DNA of 64,000 nt from Mangrovimonas sp. ST2L15. Its GTDB lineage: Bacteria > Bacteroidota > Bacteroidia > Flavobacteriales > Flavobacteriaceae. A program made the translations under genes and the position numbers. The notes below the pieces were generated by a model. That model was not told the origin of the DNA, ran no database searches, and saw nothing but the letters and a program-made list of their open reading frames with translations. Positions 28,003 through 35,727 of the stretch are shown piece after piece. The first letter of the stretch is position 1, and every line of letters begins with the position of its first letter. The stretch is taken from the NCBI RefSeq assembly GCF_001280515.1, contig NZ_LBIQ01000018.1, forward strand, positions 1 through 64,000. Direction: 5' to 3'.

Positions 28003-28734
28003 ATGGGTTATAAAAATGATATGACTTTTAAAGCCTATATATTTCATATTGTGAAACATGAAATTTCTAATACAAAAATCCTAGCCTTGTCTGGATTTGT
28101 TTTCCTTGTCTTTGGAGTGATTTTTTATTACCTGTTTAAAAACACCTATTACTTCATACCCGGAATTCCTCCTGTTTGGACTTTAATTGTCATTGGGAGT
28201 TTGGTTATGGTCTTTAGTCAATTTTATCAGTTTTATGATTTTGAGAAAATCATACATGAGAAAGTTGGGTTTTTTGAATTAGGTTCCGATGAATTGATTT
28301 TAAATTATACAGAGAAAATAAAATATGAAGAGTTGACTGATTTTGAAATGGTTATTGATGCCTATTTCGATGAAAAAATAAACATAACCAATCGAGCTCC
28401 TGAAGAGAAAAGAAGTTTAGGAATTAGTAATACTTTGAAAATTACCCACCAATCAAAAACACGAATGTTTAATTTTAAACTTGAGAATGAATCTCATAAA
28501 AATGTTTTGGAGCGAAATATTTATGAATTGGTCATTCATGAAAAATTGAAATATATTGATGCTAAAAAGTCCAACAAATTAATTCCAGAACGCTACAGGA
28601 AATATGAAGAGTACCGAGAATATGTAGGCAAACAACTGAAAGCAAACAAAGTAAATTGTACTGAAGGTTTACTGCTAATTGGGTATAACACCTATGAGGA
28701 AGCCCAGGAATTAAAAAAGAAGTATTGTGATTAA
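28003..28734 (+). CDS. Two-helix membrane protein with cytoplasmic C-terminal domain, unknown
   Basis: A 243-residue protein. Two hydrophobic helices (about 28-48 and 58-78) are followed by a soluble region whose FFELGSDELILNYTEKIKYEEL pattern resembles bacterial PH-like domains seen after paired membrane helices. A basic helical tail ends in TYEEAQELKKKYCD. A second ATG at 28021 is also possible. No named family is recognised. It lies 51 bases after the previous gene and 35 bases before the SseB-like gene. Confidence 0.65.
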   Translation: MGYKNDMTFKAYIFHIVKHEISNTKILALSGFVFLVFGVIFYYLFKNTYYFIPGIPPVWTLIVIGSLVMVFSQFYQFYDFEKIIHEKVGFFELGSDELILNYTEKIKYEELTDFEMVIDAYFDEKINITNRAPEEKRSLGISNTLKITHQSKTRMFNFKLENESHKNVLERNIYELVIHEKLKYIDAKKSNKLIPERYRKYEEYREYVGKQLKANKVNCTEGLLLIGYNTYEEAQELKKKYCD

Positions 28735-28769
28735 ATGGATTAAGTTTTAACATCTGAAAAAATTATAAA

Positions 28770-29546
28770 ATGGGACTATTTGACATCTTTAAAAAGAAGA
28801 AAACAGGAAGCAGTTTTCCAGAAAATGAATTGGAAAAAAACTTAATGGAAGCTGCTACAAAAGCATCGGCTAGACCGCAGTTTTATCAAAAGTTACTATG
28901 GAATGACCTTATTGTTTTAACCAATGGCAACCATGGTATTTCAGAGGGGATGCAGACATTGGAAAAAGATAGCACCGTGGCTTTAGTTACATTTGAAAAT
29001 GGACAAATTCCAGTGTTTACATCAACGAATCGTATTTTTGATAAAGACATCATTAAAGAGGAGGTGCCTTATTTAGCCATTAGAGGTCAGGATTTGTTTG
29101 GAATGACCAAAGGTGCCACCTTGATTCTAAATCCTTATTCTGACTATGGTAAGGAACTTATTCCTCAAGAAATCGAAAAATTGATGGATGGTTCCATTTT
29201 AGAAGAAAGTAACGATAAAGTGATTGAGGAGAATACCCAGATCCAAATTGGTCAACCAGCAGCCTATCCAACAGAATTGGTAAATGCTATGAGTGATTTG
29301 TTTAGGAGACAAGGCCTTGTTAAAGCGGCATATTTGGCCGCCATAAGCATGGGGCAAAGCGAAACGCGCCCACATTTAATGATTGCACTTGATATGGATG
29401 GAACTATGAAGGCTGTTACCAATGAAGCTGGTCCTTTGGCTGAAAGAATTTTTAAAGAAGGGATTATTGACTTTATTCAATTGGACACAAAAAATGATTT
29501 ATCTCAATATTTTTTAACCGAAACACAACCTTTTTACAAGAGATAG
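28770..29546 (+). CDS. SseB-like protein (enhanced serine sensitivity family)
   Basis: A 258-residue cytosolic protein with the two-part SseB layout. The N-terminal domain (about 20-135) shows ALVTFENGQIPVFTSTNRIFD and YLAIRGQDLFGMTKGATLILNPYSDYGKEL. The C-terminal domain (about 155-258) has IQIGQPAAYPTELVNAMSDLF and RPHLMIALDMDG. The E. coli namesake causes serine sensitivity when overexpressed; related domains also occur in secretion-system and immunity contexts. The biochemical role is unknown. Its neighbours are small membrane proteins with no clear link. Confidence 0.8.
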   Translation: MGLFDIFKKKKTGSSFPENELEKNLMEAATKASARPQFYQKLLWNDLIVLTNGNHGISEGMQTLEKDSTVALVTFENGQIPVFTSTNRIFDKDIIKEEVPYLAIRGQDLFGMTKGATLILNPYSDYGKELIPQEIEKLMDGSILEESNDKVIEENTQIQIGQPAAYPTELVNAMSDLFRRQGLVKAAYLAAISMGQSETRPHLMIALDMDGTMKAVTNEAGPLAERIFKEGIIDFIQLDTKNDLSQYFLTETQPFYKR

Positions 29547-29551
29547 AAAAC

Positions 29552-29995
29552 ATGACCCTTTCAGAAGTCTATTTTTACATGATAATTTTCATTTGTATCG
29601 GTCTTACCTTTTTCGTGATTTTTACTTCAGAAGACTTAAAGGATGAAAAACGTTACAATTGGTATAGGAAATATTTCTTATTTATAGGGTTTGGAGGTGT
29701 TACTATGGAATTATTGGGCTGGAATTATTTATGTCCTATCAATTGCGCCCTTCTCACTTTTTCACCGTTCCTGACAGTAAATATTATAAAAGCGACTACC
29801 ATTATATTTAGAAAATTATTTGACAAAGAACCATATCAAACATATCGTCATGAATTGTCAGATGGAATTTGGGTTGATAACAAAGGGGATTTGAAGCATA
29901 AAAATTATTATATTATTTATAGTGTCTTTCTTAACTTTCTACCAGTGGCAACGGTCCTGTTAGCTTATAGTTTGATTAGAAATCACTTTTGTTAG
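29552..29995 (+). CDS. Membrane protein, unknown
   Basis: A 147-residue protein with hydrophobic segments at about 6-24, 45-62, 64-86 and 118-142. It has a charged cytoplasmic stretch in the middle (FRKLFDKEPYQTYRHELSDG). No family is recognised. It begins five bases after the SseB-like gene and overlaps the start region of the EF-Tu-domain-like gene, so the three are probably co-transcribed. Confidence 0.65.
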   Translation: MTLSEVYFYMIIFICIGLTFFVIFTSEDLKDEKRYNWYRKYFLFIGFGGVTMELLGWNYLCPINCALLTFSPFLTVNIIKATTIIFRKLFDKEPYQTYRHELSDGIWVDNKGDLKHKNYYIIYSVFLNFLPVATVLLAYSLIRNHFC

Positions 29996-30006
29996 TATCA
30001 AAAACC

Positions 30007-30327
30007 ATGAACCATTCCGAAGTTATTTATGTTAAGGCTCAATTAAAAATGCATACCACCCAAGAAGGTGGACGTAGCACTGGTTTTCTATCTGGTTTAA
30101 GACCGAATCATGTTTTTGAGTATGATGATAATGGCTTTTTAAGGACCTATATAGGAGACATTCAGTTTGACGGACAAGAATTGATTATGCCGGGGGAATC
30201 CAAAGAAATCTTGGTTAGATTTATAGATGATCCATCGTTACATAAATACTTGCAAGTTGGTCGGACATGGTGGATTCATGAAGGAGCAAAACAAACTGGT
30301 GAAGCGCAAATATTGAAAATCTTATAA
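30007..30327 (+). CDS. Free-standing EF-Tu domain-III-like protein
   Basis: A 106-residue protein that aligns by eye along its whole length to the C-terminal barrel of EF-Tu. It has KAQLKMHTTQEGGRSTGF (EF-Tu: EGGR..P), GLRPNHVF (GYRPQFYF), ELIMPGESKEILVRFI (MVMPGD..), and a final GRTWWIHEGAKQTGEAQIL (IREGGRTVGAG). There is no GTPase domain. In EF-Tu this domain contacts aminoacyl-tRNA and EF-Ts. What an isolated copy does is unknown. I prefer the ATG at 30007 to the TTG at 29989, because the conserved region starts right after it and the upstream start overlaps the preceding gene. Confidence 0.75.
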   Translation: MNHSEVIYVKAQLKMHTTQEGGRSTGFLSGLRPNHVFEYDDNGFLRTYIGDIQFDGQELIMPGESKEILVRFIDDPSLHKYLQVGRTWWIHEGAKQTGEAQILKIL

Positions 30328-30498
30328 GCTAGATCATGCTGAAATTGTCATCACATTTTTTTAAAACACAATAAATCAGATTATTAATGCGTCACATTGT
30401 TCCATATTTCCTTTTCTGTAAGAAAATAAATAATTAGTTTTAAAGGATACTCCCCAAATTTATTCCTACGTTTTAATTATTTTTTAAAAAATACAGTA

Positions 30499-31578
30499 AT
30501 GAAAGTATTGTCTATTGTTTTCTGCTTTTTGTTTTTCCATTATGTCTCGGCCCAATTGAAGGCTTCCCAATATTCCCAGATTGATCAAATCATGGAAAAA
30601 CTTTATGCCGACGGGGACATACATGGTGGCATTCTTATAGCTGAAGGAAAACAGATTATCTATGAAAAAGCCTTTGGAATGGCCGATAGAAATCTTGAAA
30701 TTCCTAATACTACAAACACTAGTTTTGTCATTAATAGCATGGGAAAAATGTTTACAGCTATTTTGACCTTACAATTGGTTGAAGAAGGATTGATTCGTCT
30801 TGATGACCCCATTACCAAACATTTACCATGGTTTAAACATCCAAAAGCCAAAGATATTACGGTGCATCAATTATTAAGTCATCGGTCGGGGCTAAAAGGA
30901 TATTTTGATGAACAAATTGATGGTCGGTTGGAATTCTTTTTACCCCAACGGGAGGTTTTGGACCGTATGGCCCAATTGGAGTTGAATTTTGAACCAAATA
31001 CTGGTTATGATTACAGTAATACAGGGTATTTGCTGTTGGGAGAACTCATCATGAAGTATCGCCAAGTTGATTATTACGAGGTGCAGCAACAACGTATTTT
31101 TAAACCTTTGGGAATGGTCAATACCTACAATTCAATTTCTGTTTATGGCCCTGGAGCCCCAGTTTATTATTTGAGCGATGGTAGTGCCGCTACACCTTTT
31201 CCTCATGGCAATTATCGTGGGGATGGAGGTGCCAAATCCACGCTCCATGACTTGCATACCTTTATGCTAGCATTGGGTTCTGAGCAACTTCTAAAACCTG
31301 AGAGTTGGAAACTTATGTTTACTGAGTATTCCTTTCCAGAAGAAGCCAAAAGACCTTTTGGAGCTCATTTCTATCCATACGGGTATGGATGTGGTTTTTT
31401 TGAATTGCCATTCAGCAGAGGTAAGAAAGCCATAGCCATAGGGCATGCCGGTGCGGGTTATGGGTCTTCCAATTTAATGATCAAGTTTCAGGATCATGAC
31501 CGCATTATTATTCTTTGGAACAACGAATATCTAAACCCGATGCCTATGGCCTTATTTGAAGCCTTGGCTCAATTATAA
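30499..31578 (+). CDS. Exported serine hydrolase, class C beta-lactamase family
   Basis: A 359-residue protein with a signal peptide (MKVLSIVFCFLFFHYVSAQ) and one beta-lactamase/penicillin-binding-type domain. The nucleophile motif is S80-M-G-K83 (SxxK), the second motif is Y172-S-N, and a GHAGAGYGSS segment takes the place of the KTG motif (HxG type). This pattern fits D-aminopeptidases, esterases and related hydrolases more than true beta-lactamases. The substrate is unknown. A 170-base spacer before it suggests its own promoter; the NTF2-like lipoprotein follows 15-24 bases later. Confidence 0.87.
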   Translation: MKVLSIVFCFLFFHYVSAQLKASQYSQIDQIMEKLYADGDIHGGILIAEGKQIIYEKAFGMADRNLEIPNTTNTSFVINSMGKMFTAILTLQLVEEGLIRLDDPITKHLPWFKHPKAKDITVHQLLSHRSGLKGYFDEQIDGRLEFFLPQREVLDRMAQLELNFEPNTGYDYSNTGYLLLGELIMKYRQVDYYEVQQQRIFKPLGMVNTYNSISVYGPGAPVYYLSDGSAATPFPHGNYRGDGGAKSTLHDLHTFMLALGSEQLLKPESWKLMFTEYSFPEEAKRPFGAHFYPYGYGCGFFELPFSRGKKAIAIGHAGAGYGSSNLMIKFQDHDRIIILWNNEYLNPMPMALFEALAQL

Positions 31579-31602
31579 TAAACACCTAAAATCATGACCT
31601 CT

Positions 31603-32109
31603 ATGAAATATTTCATTCTTATTCCTGTTTTGGCATTACTATCGTGTAACAACCCATCACCAAAAGTAGAGAATAAAACATCTGATGAAAATCCTCAAGT
31701 GACTCGTAAAACAGATTCGGTTGCAGTAACCCAGATGGTTGGTGCTTTTTTCATAGCCTTTGATGCTAGAGATTACGATCAGATGGAGGCTATGATGACA
31801 CCTCAAACCAAATTGGTGCACCATAATGGCGTAACAACAAGTGCCAGGGAAATGTTGGATATCATTAAAACAACCGAACCTTGGTATCCCAGAGAACGGA
31901 TATTGTCACAGTTCGAGTATGAAGGAGGCAAAGATTGGGCTCTGGTAGGCGTGGTCAATGAGGCTACTTTTTTATTGCCGGAAGGGGAGAAGCTTTATGC
32001 ACCGTACAAGGAAACCTGGTTCTTTCAAAAAACAGATGGGAAGTGGCACCTATTAAGATGTCATTATTCAAAGATCACTAAAGAAACACACACTGAAAGT
32101 GTAGAATAA
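31603..32109 (+). CDS. NTF2-like (SnoaL/DUF4440-type) lipoprotein
   Basis: A 168-residue predicted lipoprotein (lipobox LALLSCNNP). The mature part contains one cone-shaped NTF2-like domain (about 45-160) with AFFIAFDARDYDQMEAMMTPQ, LVHHNGVTTSAREMLD and a final TWFFQKTDGKWHLLRCHYS. This is the shape of ligand-binding or ketosteroid-isomerase-like domains, but no catalytic set is evident. The ATG at 31603 is preferred to the one at 31594 as it begins the signal peptide MKYFILIPVLALLSC. It lies just after the serine hydrolase and may share its transcript. Confidence 0.75.
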   Translation: MKYFILIPVLALLSCNNPSPKVENKTSDENPQVTRKTDSVAVTQMVGAFFIAFDARDYDQMEAMMTPQTKLVHHNGVTTSAREMLDIIKTTEPWYPRERILSQFEYEGGKDWALVGVVNEATFLLPEGEKLYAPYKETWFFQKTDGKWHLLRCHYSKITKETHTESVE

Positions 32110-32140
32110 AACTATTTTACTGATTTAATACCCAGACGAC

Positions 32141-32992
32141 ATGAAAGCATTAAATTTCATTTTTATAATCCTCTTTATCCCGCTCTTTAACGCATGTAAA
32201 GATAAGGAGGAAGTCCCACAACAATCAACATCGGAAAGGGTTTTAAATCTAGAACCAACTGTTGACTTCAAAACCATGGAAACGGATTTTAAAAGTTGGT
32301 GGACATATTATTCTAATCACACCCCATTATCATTAAATTTTATACCCATAGACGAGCAATTTGACACCATTGGTAAACGGCTATTTTTGGAAAAACTAAG
32401 CACGGGGAACTTTATCCCTTTAAAAATACAATCTAATCAAGAAAATGATGCTTACCAGCTTTTTAAGCTAGGAACTGAGGCTGACAAAAGCATAAAAACT
32501 ACCATAAAAAATCAAGCTTTGATAAATTTGAAGCATTATAACATGGAAGGTCGTCCTTTTCCAGAATTTAAATTCACCGACTTGAATGGAACTAATTATA
32601 CTAATGAAAATATAAATGGAAAAACCCTTATTATAAAGACTTGGTTTATTCATTGCAAAGCGTGTATTGCCGAGTTTTCAGAACTAAATGACTTTGTTGA
32701 AAGACACCAGCAAAATGAGGATGTGATTTTCTTGAGTTTGGCCTTAGATTCCAAAACAGATTTGGAAAAGTTTTTAAAGGAAAACAAATTTGAATACCAA
32801 GTAGTATCTGACCAAAGGCATTTTATAGAAGATAAGTTAAATTTGAATATGTATCCTACCCACTTGATAGTTGATAAATCAGGAACTACAACTAAAGTCG
32901 TTAACAAGGCATCAGACATGATGGCGTTTTTTGAAAATAGAAAGGCAGAGAAGAGCCCTAAAAAGATACTACCACCAGCACCGCCTATGTAA
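32141..32992 (+). CDS. TlpA-like thioredoxin-fold lipoprotein
   Basis: A 283-residue predicted lipoprotein (lipobox IPLFNACKD). The N-terminal part (about 25-140) is specific to this group. The C-terminal part (about 140-275) is a peroxiredoxin/TlpA fold: GRPFPEFKFTDLNG, then the redox motif WFIHCKACIAEF (CxxC as CKAC), then the cis-proline region NMYPTHLIVDKSG. It should act as a periplasmic thiol-disulfide oxidoreductase. It ends in KKILPPAPPM. Neighbouring genes give no clear partner. Confidence 0.85.
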   Translation: MKALNFIFIILFIPLFNACKDKEEVPQQSTSERVLNLEPTVDFKTMETDFKSWWTYYSNHTPLSLNFIPIDEQFDTIGKRLFLEKLSTGNFIPLKIQSNQENDAYQLFKLGTEADKSIKTTIKNQALINLKHYNMEGRPFPEFKFTDLNGTNYTNENINGKTLIIKTWFIHCKACIAEFSELNDFVERHQQNEDVIFLSLALDSKTDLEKFLKENKFEYQVVSDQRHFIEDKLNLNMYPTHLIVDKSGTTTKVVNKASDMMAFFENRKAEKSPKKILPPAPPM

Positions 32993-33031
32993 AAATTATT
33001 GGAATTATAAAACAATAAGGAAAATGAAGAA

Positions 33032-33160
33032 ATGTATCAAGTGTTTTTATTTGACGAGAATGAAGGCTATTATCTTTTTAATGGAACTTATATCTCAGGG
33101 AGCGAAAAGGCCATATCAGATATTAGGAATGCAATATTGACTTTTAAAAGAAATAAATAA
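33032..33160 (+). CDS. Possible 42-residue protein, unknown
   Basis: An ATG at 33032 opens a 42-codon frame ending in TAA. The product begins MYQVFLFDENEGYYLFNG and has a soluble, protein-like composition. It overlaps in another frame an alternative 38-codon ORF from ATG 33024 (basic and less protein-like). Either could be a relic or chance. It lies 40 bases after the TlpA-like gene. Low confidence. Confidence 0.3.
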   Translation: MYQVFLFDENEGYYLFNGTYISGSEKAISDIRNAILTFKRNK

Positions 33161-33213
33161 GTACTCCAATTTTGGATATTATCAAATTATAAAATTCTTG
33201 CTAATTAGGTGCT

Positions 33214-33248
33214 TGTCACTTTTGTCGCAGAAATGTCACAGTAATGAC
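33214..33248. promoter_or_regulatory. Possible operator upstream of the XRE regulator
   Basis: TGTCAC at 33214-33219 recurs at 33234-33239, exactly 20 bases (about two helical turns) apart. A TGTC lies between them (33223) and a TGAC follows (33245-33248). The cluster is about 55 bases before the regulator start, where autoregulatory sites are common. Confidence 0.35.
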
Positions 33249-33301
33249 GCTACCAAAATTTATACAACAACCTACTTTTACAGAAAAAAGTTATCTACTA
33301 C

Positions 33302-33895
33302 ATGAACCAATCTCATTTAGCACAACGTCTTAAAGAAATAAGAAATAGAAAGGGAATATCTCAGGAAGTTCTGGCCGAAAAATCGGGTTTAAGCCTAAGA
33401 ACTATTCAGCGCATTGAAAACAATGAAACGGTGCCACGGGGAGATACACTAAAAAGAATAGCAATGGCTTTAGGAACCTCACTAGATGACATCATAGACT
33501 GGAAAATACAAGAGAATCAAAACTATTTGATTTTAATGAGTCTATCTGCCCTCGGTTTTTTATTCTTTCCTTTACTTGGTATAATTATTCCACTAATCTT
33601 TTGGATATTTAAAAAAGATAAACTCAAACATGTTAACAGTTTAGGTAAATCAATTTTGAACTTTCAAATTTCATGGACGCTTTTCCTTATCCTCAATTAT
33701 ATTTTAATTCTTACAGGAAGTTATAGTACCATTCTTAATATGCTTTTTCCTAATTTAGTTTTAAATATTTACAGCATCTTTATTCCCTTAATTATTCTTT
33801 ATCCTTACAATATACTGGTCATACTGATTAATACGCTTCGCATTTATAGAAAGAAATCATTTAGGTTTGTACCTGCAATTCCTATATTGAAATAA
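33302..33895 (+). CDS. XRE-type HTH regulator fused to a DUF4870-like membrane domain
   Basis: A 197-residue protein. The N-terminal 65 residues form a Cro/CI-type helix-turn-helix (AQRLKEIRNRKGISQEVLAEKSGLSLRTIQRIEN). The rest has about three or four membrane helices with the charged loop FKKDKLKHVNSLGKSILNFQ, which matches DUF4870 (TMEM-like) domains. The fusion suggests a membrane-tethered regulator responding to an envelope signal; that is inference. Clustered TGTC sites lie upstream. A terminator shared with the DUF937 gene follows. Confidence 0.85.
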   Translation: MNQSHLAQRLKEIRNRKGISQEVLAEKSGLSLRTIQRIENNETVPRGDTLKRIAMALGTSLDDIIDWKIQENQNYLILMSLSALGFLFFPLLGIIIPLIFWIFKKDKLKHVNSLGKSILNFQISWTLFLILNYILILTGSYSTILNMLFPNLVLNIYSIFIPLIILYPYNILVILINTLRIYRKKSFRFVPAIPILK

Positions 33896-33954
33896 ACCAA
33901 AATCAAAAATTTGATTCATTAATTCCGTTTAAAAATAATAGTATATTAAAAAGA

Positions 33955-33985
33955 AAAGGAGGCTCTTATAGAACCTCCTTTTTAA
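33955..33985. terminator. Bidirectional terminator
   Basis: AAAGGAGG / CCTCCTTT stem (33955-33962 with 33974-33981), 11-base loop, T-run on both strands. It separates convergent genes. Confidence 0.75.
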
Positions 33986-34003
33986 CTTTAAATTGAGTAA
34001 TGT

Positions 34004-34642
34004 TTATTTTCCAAATAAACCACTCAGAAGGCCACCAAGACCACCCTTGTTTTTACTAGATCCCAAAACCATACCGGCTACATCATCAACCACACTGCCA
34101 TCACCATCGACATCTAAGATGGCTTCTAAAAACGATTGTTCGTTATCACTAGAATTGCCTTTTATCATGCCGCCTAATAAATCATCCAAACCAGCCGGAC
34201 TAGATACGTTGTTTTGCCGTGTTTGTTTTCCTAATAATCCCAATAGGATAGGGGCGGCCACTTTAAGAATTTCAGCTACTTGGTTGGCATCCATTCCAGA
34301 TTTGTCGCCAATCAATTTATTGACCCCTTGTTGCTTGCTTCCCAAAACATGGTTCAGAATCTTGCTACCGTCTTCCAACATGTTATCATTGACGCCTCCT
34401 TCAAAAAAGCCTCCCAAGTTGTCCAATAAACTTCCGTCGTGTTTACTATTGTTAAGGGCACCTAACAAATTGGCGGCGCCTTCAGGCGTTGCAGCATTTC
34501 GTTTCATGGCCTGCATCATGACCGGTAGGGCCATGGTAAGCACGCTGGCGGTTTTATCTTGAGGTTGATTAGTTTGGTTGGCAGCACCATTGATGATGGA
34601 TTGGCCTAAATCGCTATTCAGTATATCGAGTATTCCTGACAT
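34004..34642 (-). CDS. DUF937 family protein
   Basis: A 212-residue protein without signal peptide. It has several helical repeats of the DUF937 type (GILDILNSDLGQSIINGAANQ, GAANLLGALNNSKHDGSLLDNLGGFF, KLIGDKSGMDANQVAEILKVAAPILLGLLG). A Gly/Asp-rich segment (DVDGDGSVVDDVAG) looks like a single EF-hand or dockerin-type loop. The protein ends in a glycine-rich tail (GGLGGLLSGLFGK). The function is unknown; some family members are implicated in biofilm or cell-surface phenotypes. It is separated from serA by a strong terminator, so it has its own promoter. Confidence 0.85.
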   Translation of the reverse strand: MSGILDILNSDLGQSIINGAANQTNQPQDKTASVLTMALPVMMQAMKRNAATPEGAANLLGALNNSKHDGSLLDNLGGFFEGGVNDNMLEDGSKILNHVLGSKQQGVNKLIGDKSGMDANQVAEILKVAAPILLGLLGKQTRQNNVSSPAGLDDLLGGMIKGNSSDNEQSFLEAILDVDGDGSVVDDVAGMVLGSSKNKGGLGGLLSGLFGK

Positions 34643-34674
34643 GTGTTTAAATTTTTGGTTATGAGAAAATAAGG

Positions 34675-34711
34675 TACAAAAAAAAGTCCATAAGCAGTTG
34701 TTATGGACTTT
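34675..34711 (-). terminator. Terminator after serA
   Basis: A perfect 11-bp stem AAAGTCCATAA / TTATGGACTTT (34683-34693 with 34701-34711), 7-base loop, followed on the minus strand by nine T. Confidence 0.9.
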
Positions 34712-34731
34712 AAGATATAATCAATTTTATT

Positions 34732-35694
34732 TTAAGCTTCCTGCCCTTTAAAAATGGCAATGATTTGACTTGCCAGTTCTGTTCCAATACGGTCTTGAGC
34801 CTCATTGGTTGCCGCACCTGTATGAGGAGTTAACGACAAGGAAGGATTCATCAATAATTGAATTTCTGGAGTAGGTTCTTTTTCAAAAACATCCAATGCC
34901 GCTCTAGCAACTTTACCAGAGTCAATAGCATTAACCAAAGCCACTTCATCAATCACACCACCACGTGCTGCATTAACCAAAATAACACCATCTTTCATGG
35001 TTTCAAATTCTGGCGCACCAATCACATAATCGTCTTGCGCTGGTACGTGAAGGGTAATAAAATCAGATTGCTTTAAAAGCTCTTCTTTAGAAATGGTTTT
35101 GATATTGAAGGTTACTGTTTGTCCGTCAAAAAAGTCTAATTCCAAAGAAGCTTCTTCCATAAACGGGTCAAAAGCCACAACTTTCATCCCTAATCCTAAG
35201 GCCACTTTGGCAGTCGCTTGACCGATTCTTCCAAAACCTAATATACCAATGGTCTTGCCTTTAAGTTCGATTCCTTTGGAGTAGCTCTTTTTAAGAGCTT
35301 TAAATTTAGTTTCTCCTTCCAAAGGCATATCTCTGTTGGCATTGTGTAAGAAGCGTGCTAGCCCCAACATGTGTGCAAAAACCAATTCTGCCACAGAGTG
35401 GGAAGAAGCCGCAGGTGTATTAATCACGTGAACTCCTTTATTTCTAGCATAATCCACATCGATATTATCCATGCCAACACCGCCACGTCCAATCACTTTA
35501 AGATTCTTACATGCATCAATCAAGTCTTTTCTAACTTGGGTTGCACTTCGAACTAAAAGAACATCAATATCATTTTCGTTGATATAATCGATTAATTGTT
35601 CTTGAGCAACCGTTGTGGTGTTTACATTAAATCCGCCAGCTTCGAGAGCCTCGATACCGCTTTTTGAAATACCATCATTTGCTAATACTTTCAT
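34732..35694 (-). CDS. serA: D-2-hydroxyacid dehydrogenase, 3-phosphoglycerate dehydrogenase type
   Basis: A 320-residue NAD-dependent dehydrogenase expected to oxidise 3-phosphoglycerate in serine synthesis. The NAD loop is GILGFGRIGQATAKVALGLG. The catalytic triad is visible as Arg in VNAARGGVIDE, Glu in ALDVFEKEPTPE and His in LTPHTGAAT. It is the short form: it stops after the catalytic and nucleotide domains and has no regulatory ACT or ASB domain. The gene lies 33 bases after serC, which strongly supports the serine-pathway assignment over other hydroxyacids. Confidence 0.9.
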   Translation of the reverse strand: MKVLANDGISKSGIEALEAGGFNVNTTTVAQEQLIDYINENDIDVLLVRSATQVRKDLIDACKNLKVIGRGGVGMDNIDVDYARNKGVHVINTPAASSHSVAELVFAHMLGLARFLHNANRDMPLEGETKFKALKKSYSKGIELKGKTIGILGFGRIGQATAKVALGLGMKVVAFDPFMEEASLELDFFDGQTVTFNIKTISKEELLKQSDFITLHVPAQDDYVIGAPEFETMKDGVILVNAARGGVIDEVALVNAIDSGKVARAALDVFEKEPTPEIQLLMNPSLSLTPHTGAATNEAQDRIGTELASQIIAIFKGQEA

Positions 35695-35727
35695 GCCTGT
35701 TTGTTTCTATATTTTAATTGTATATTA

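Noticed and set aside
32931-33140. 69-codon plus-strand frame overlapping the end of the TlpA-like gene
   Set aside because: It begins in another frame inside a firmly supported gene and the product is basic and unstructured; only the later ATGs (33024, 33032) merit mention.
33993-34562. Plus-strand 189-codon frame over the DUF937 gene
   Set aside because: The product is Pro/Ser/Leu-rich with no domain, while the minus-strand frame gives clear DUF937 repeats.
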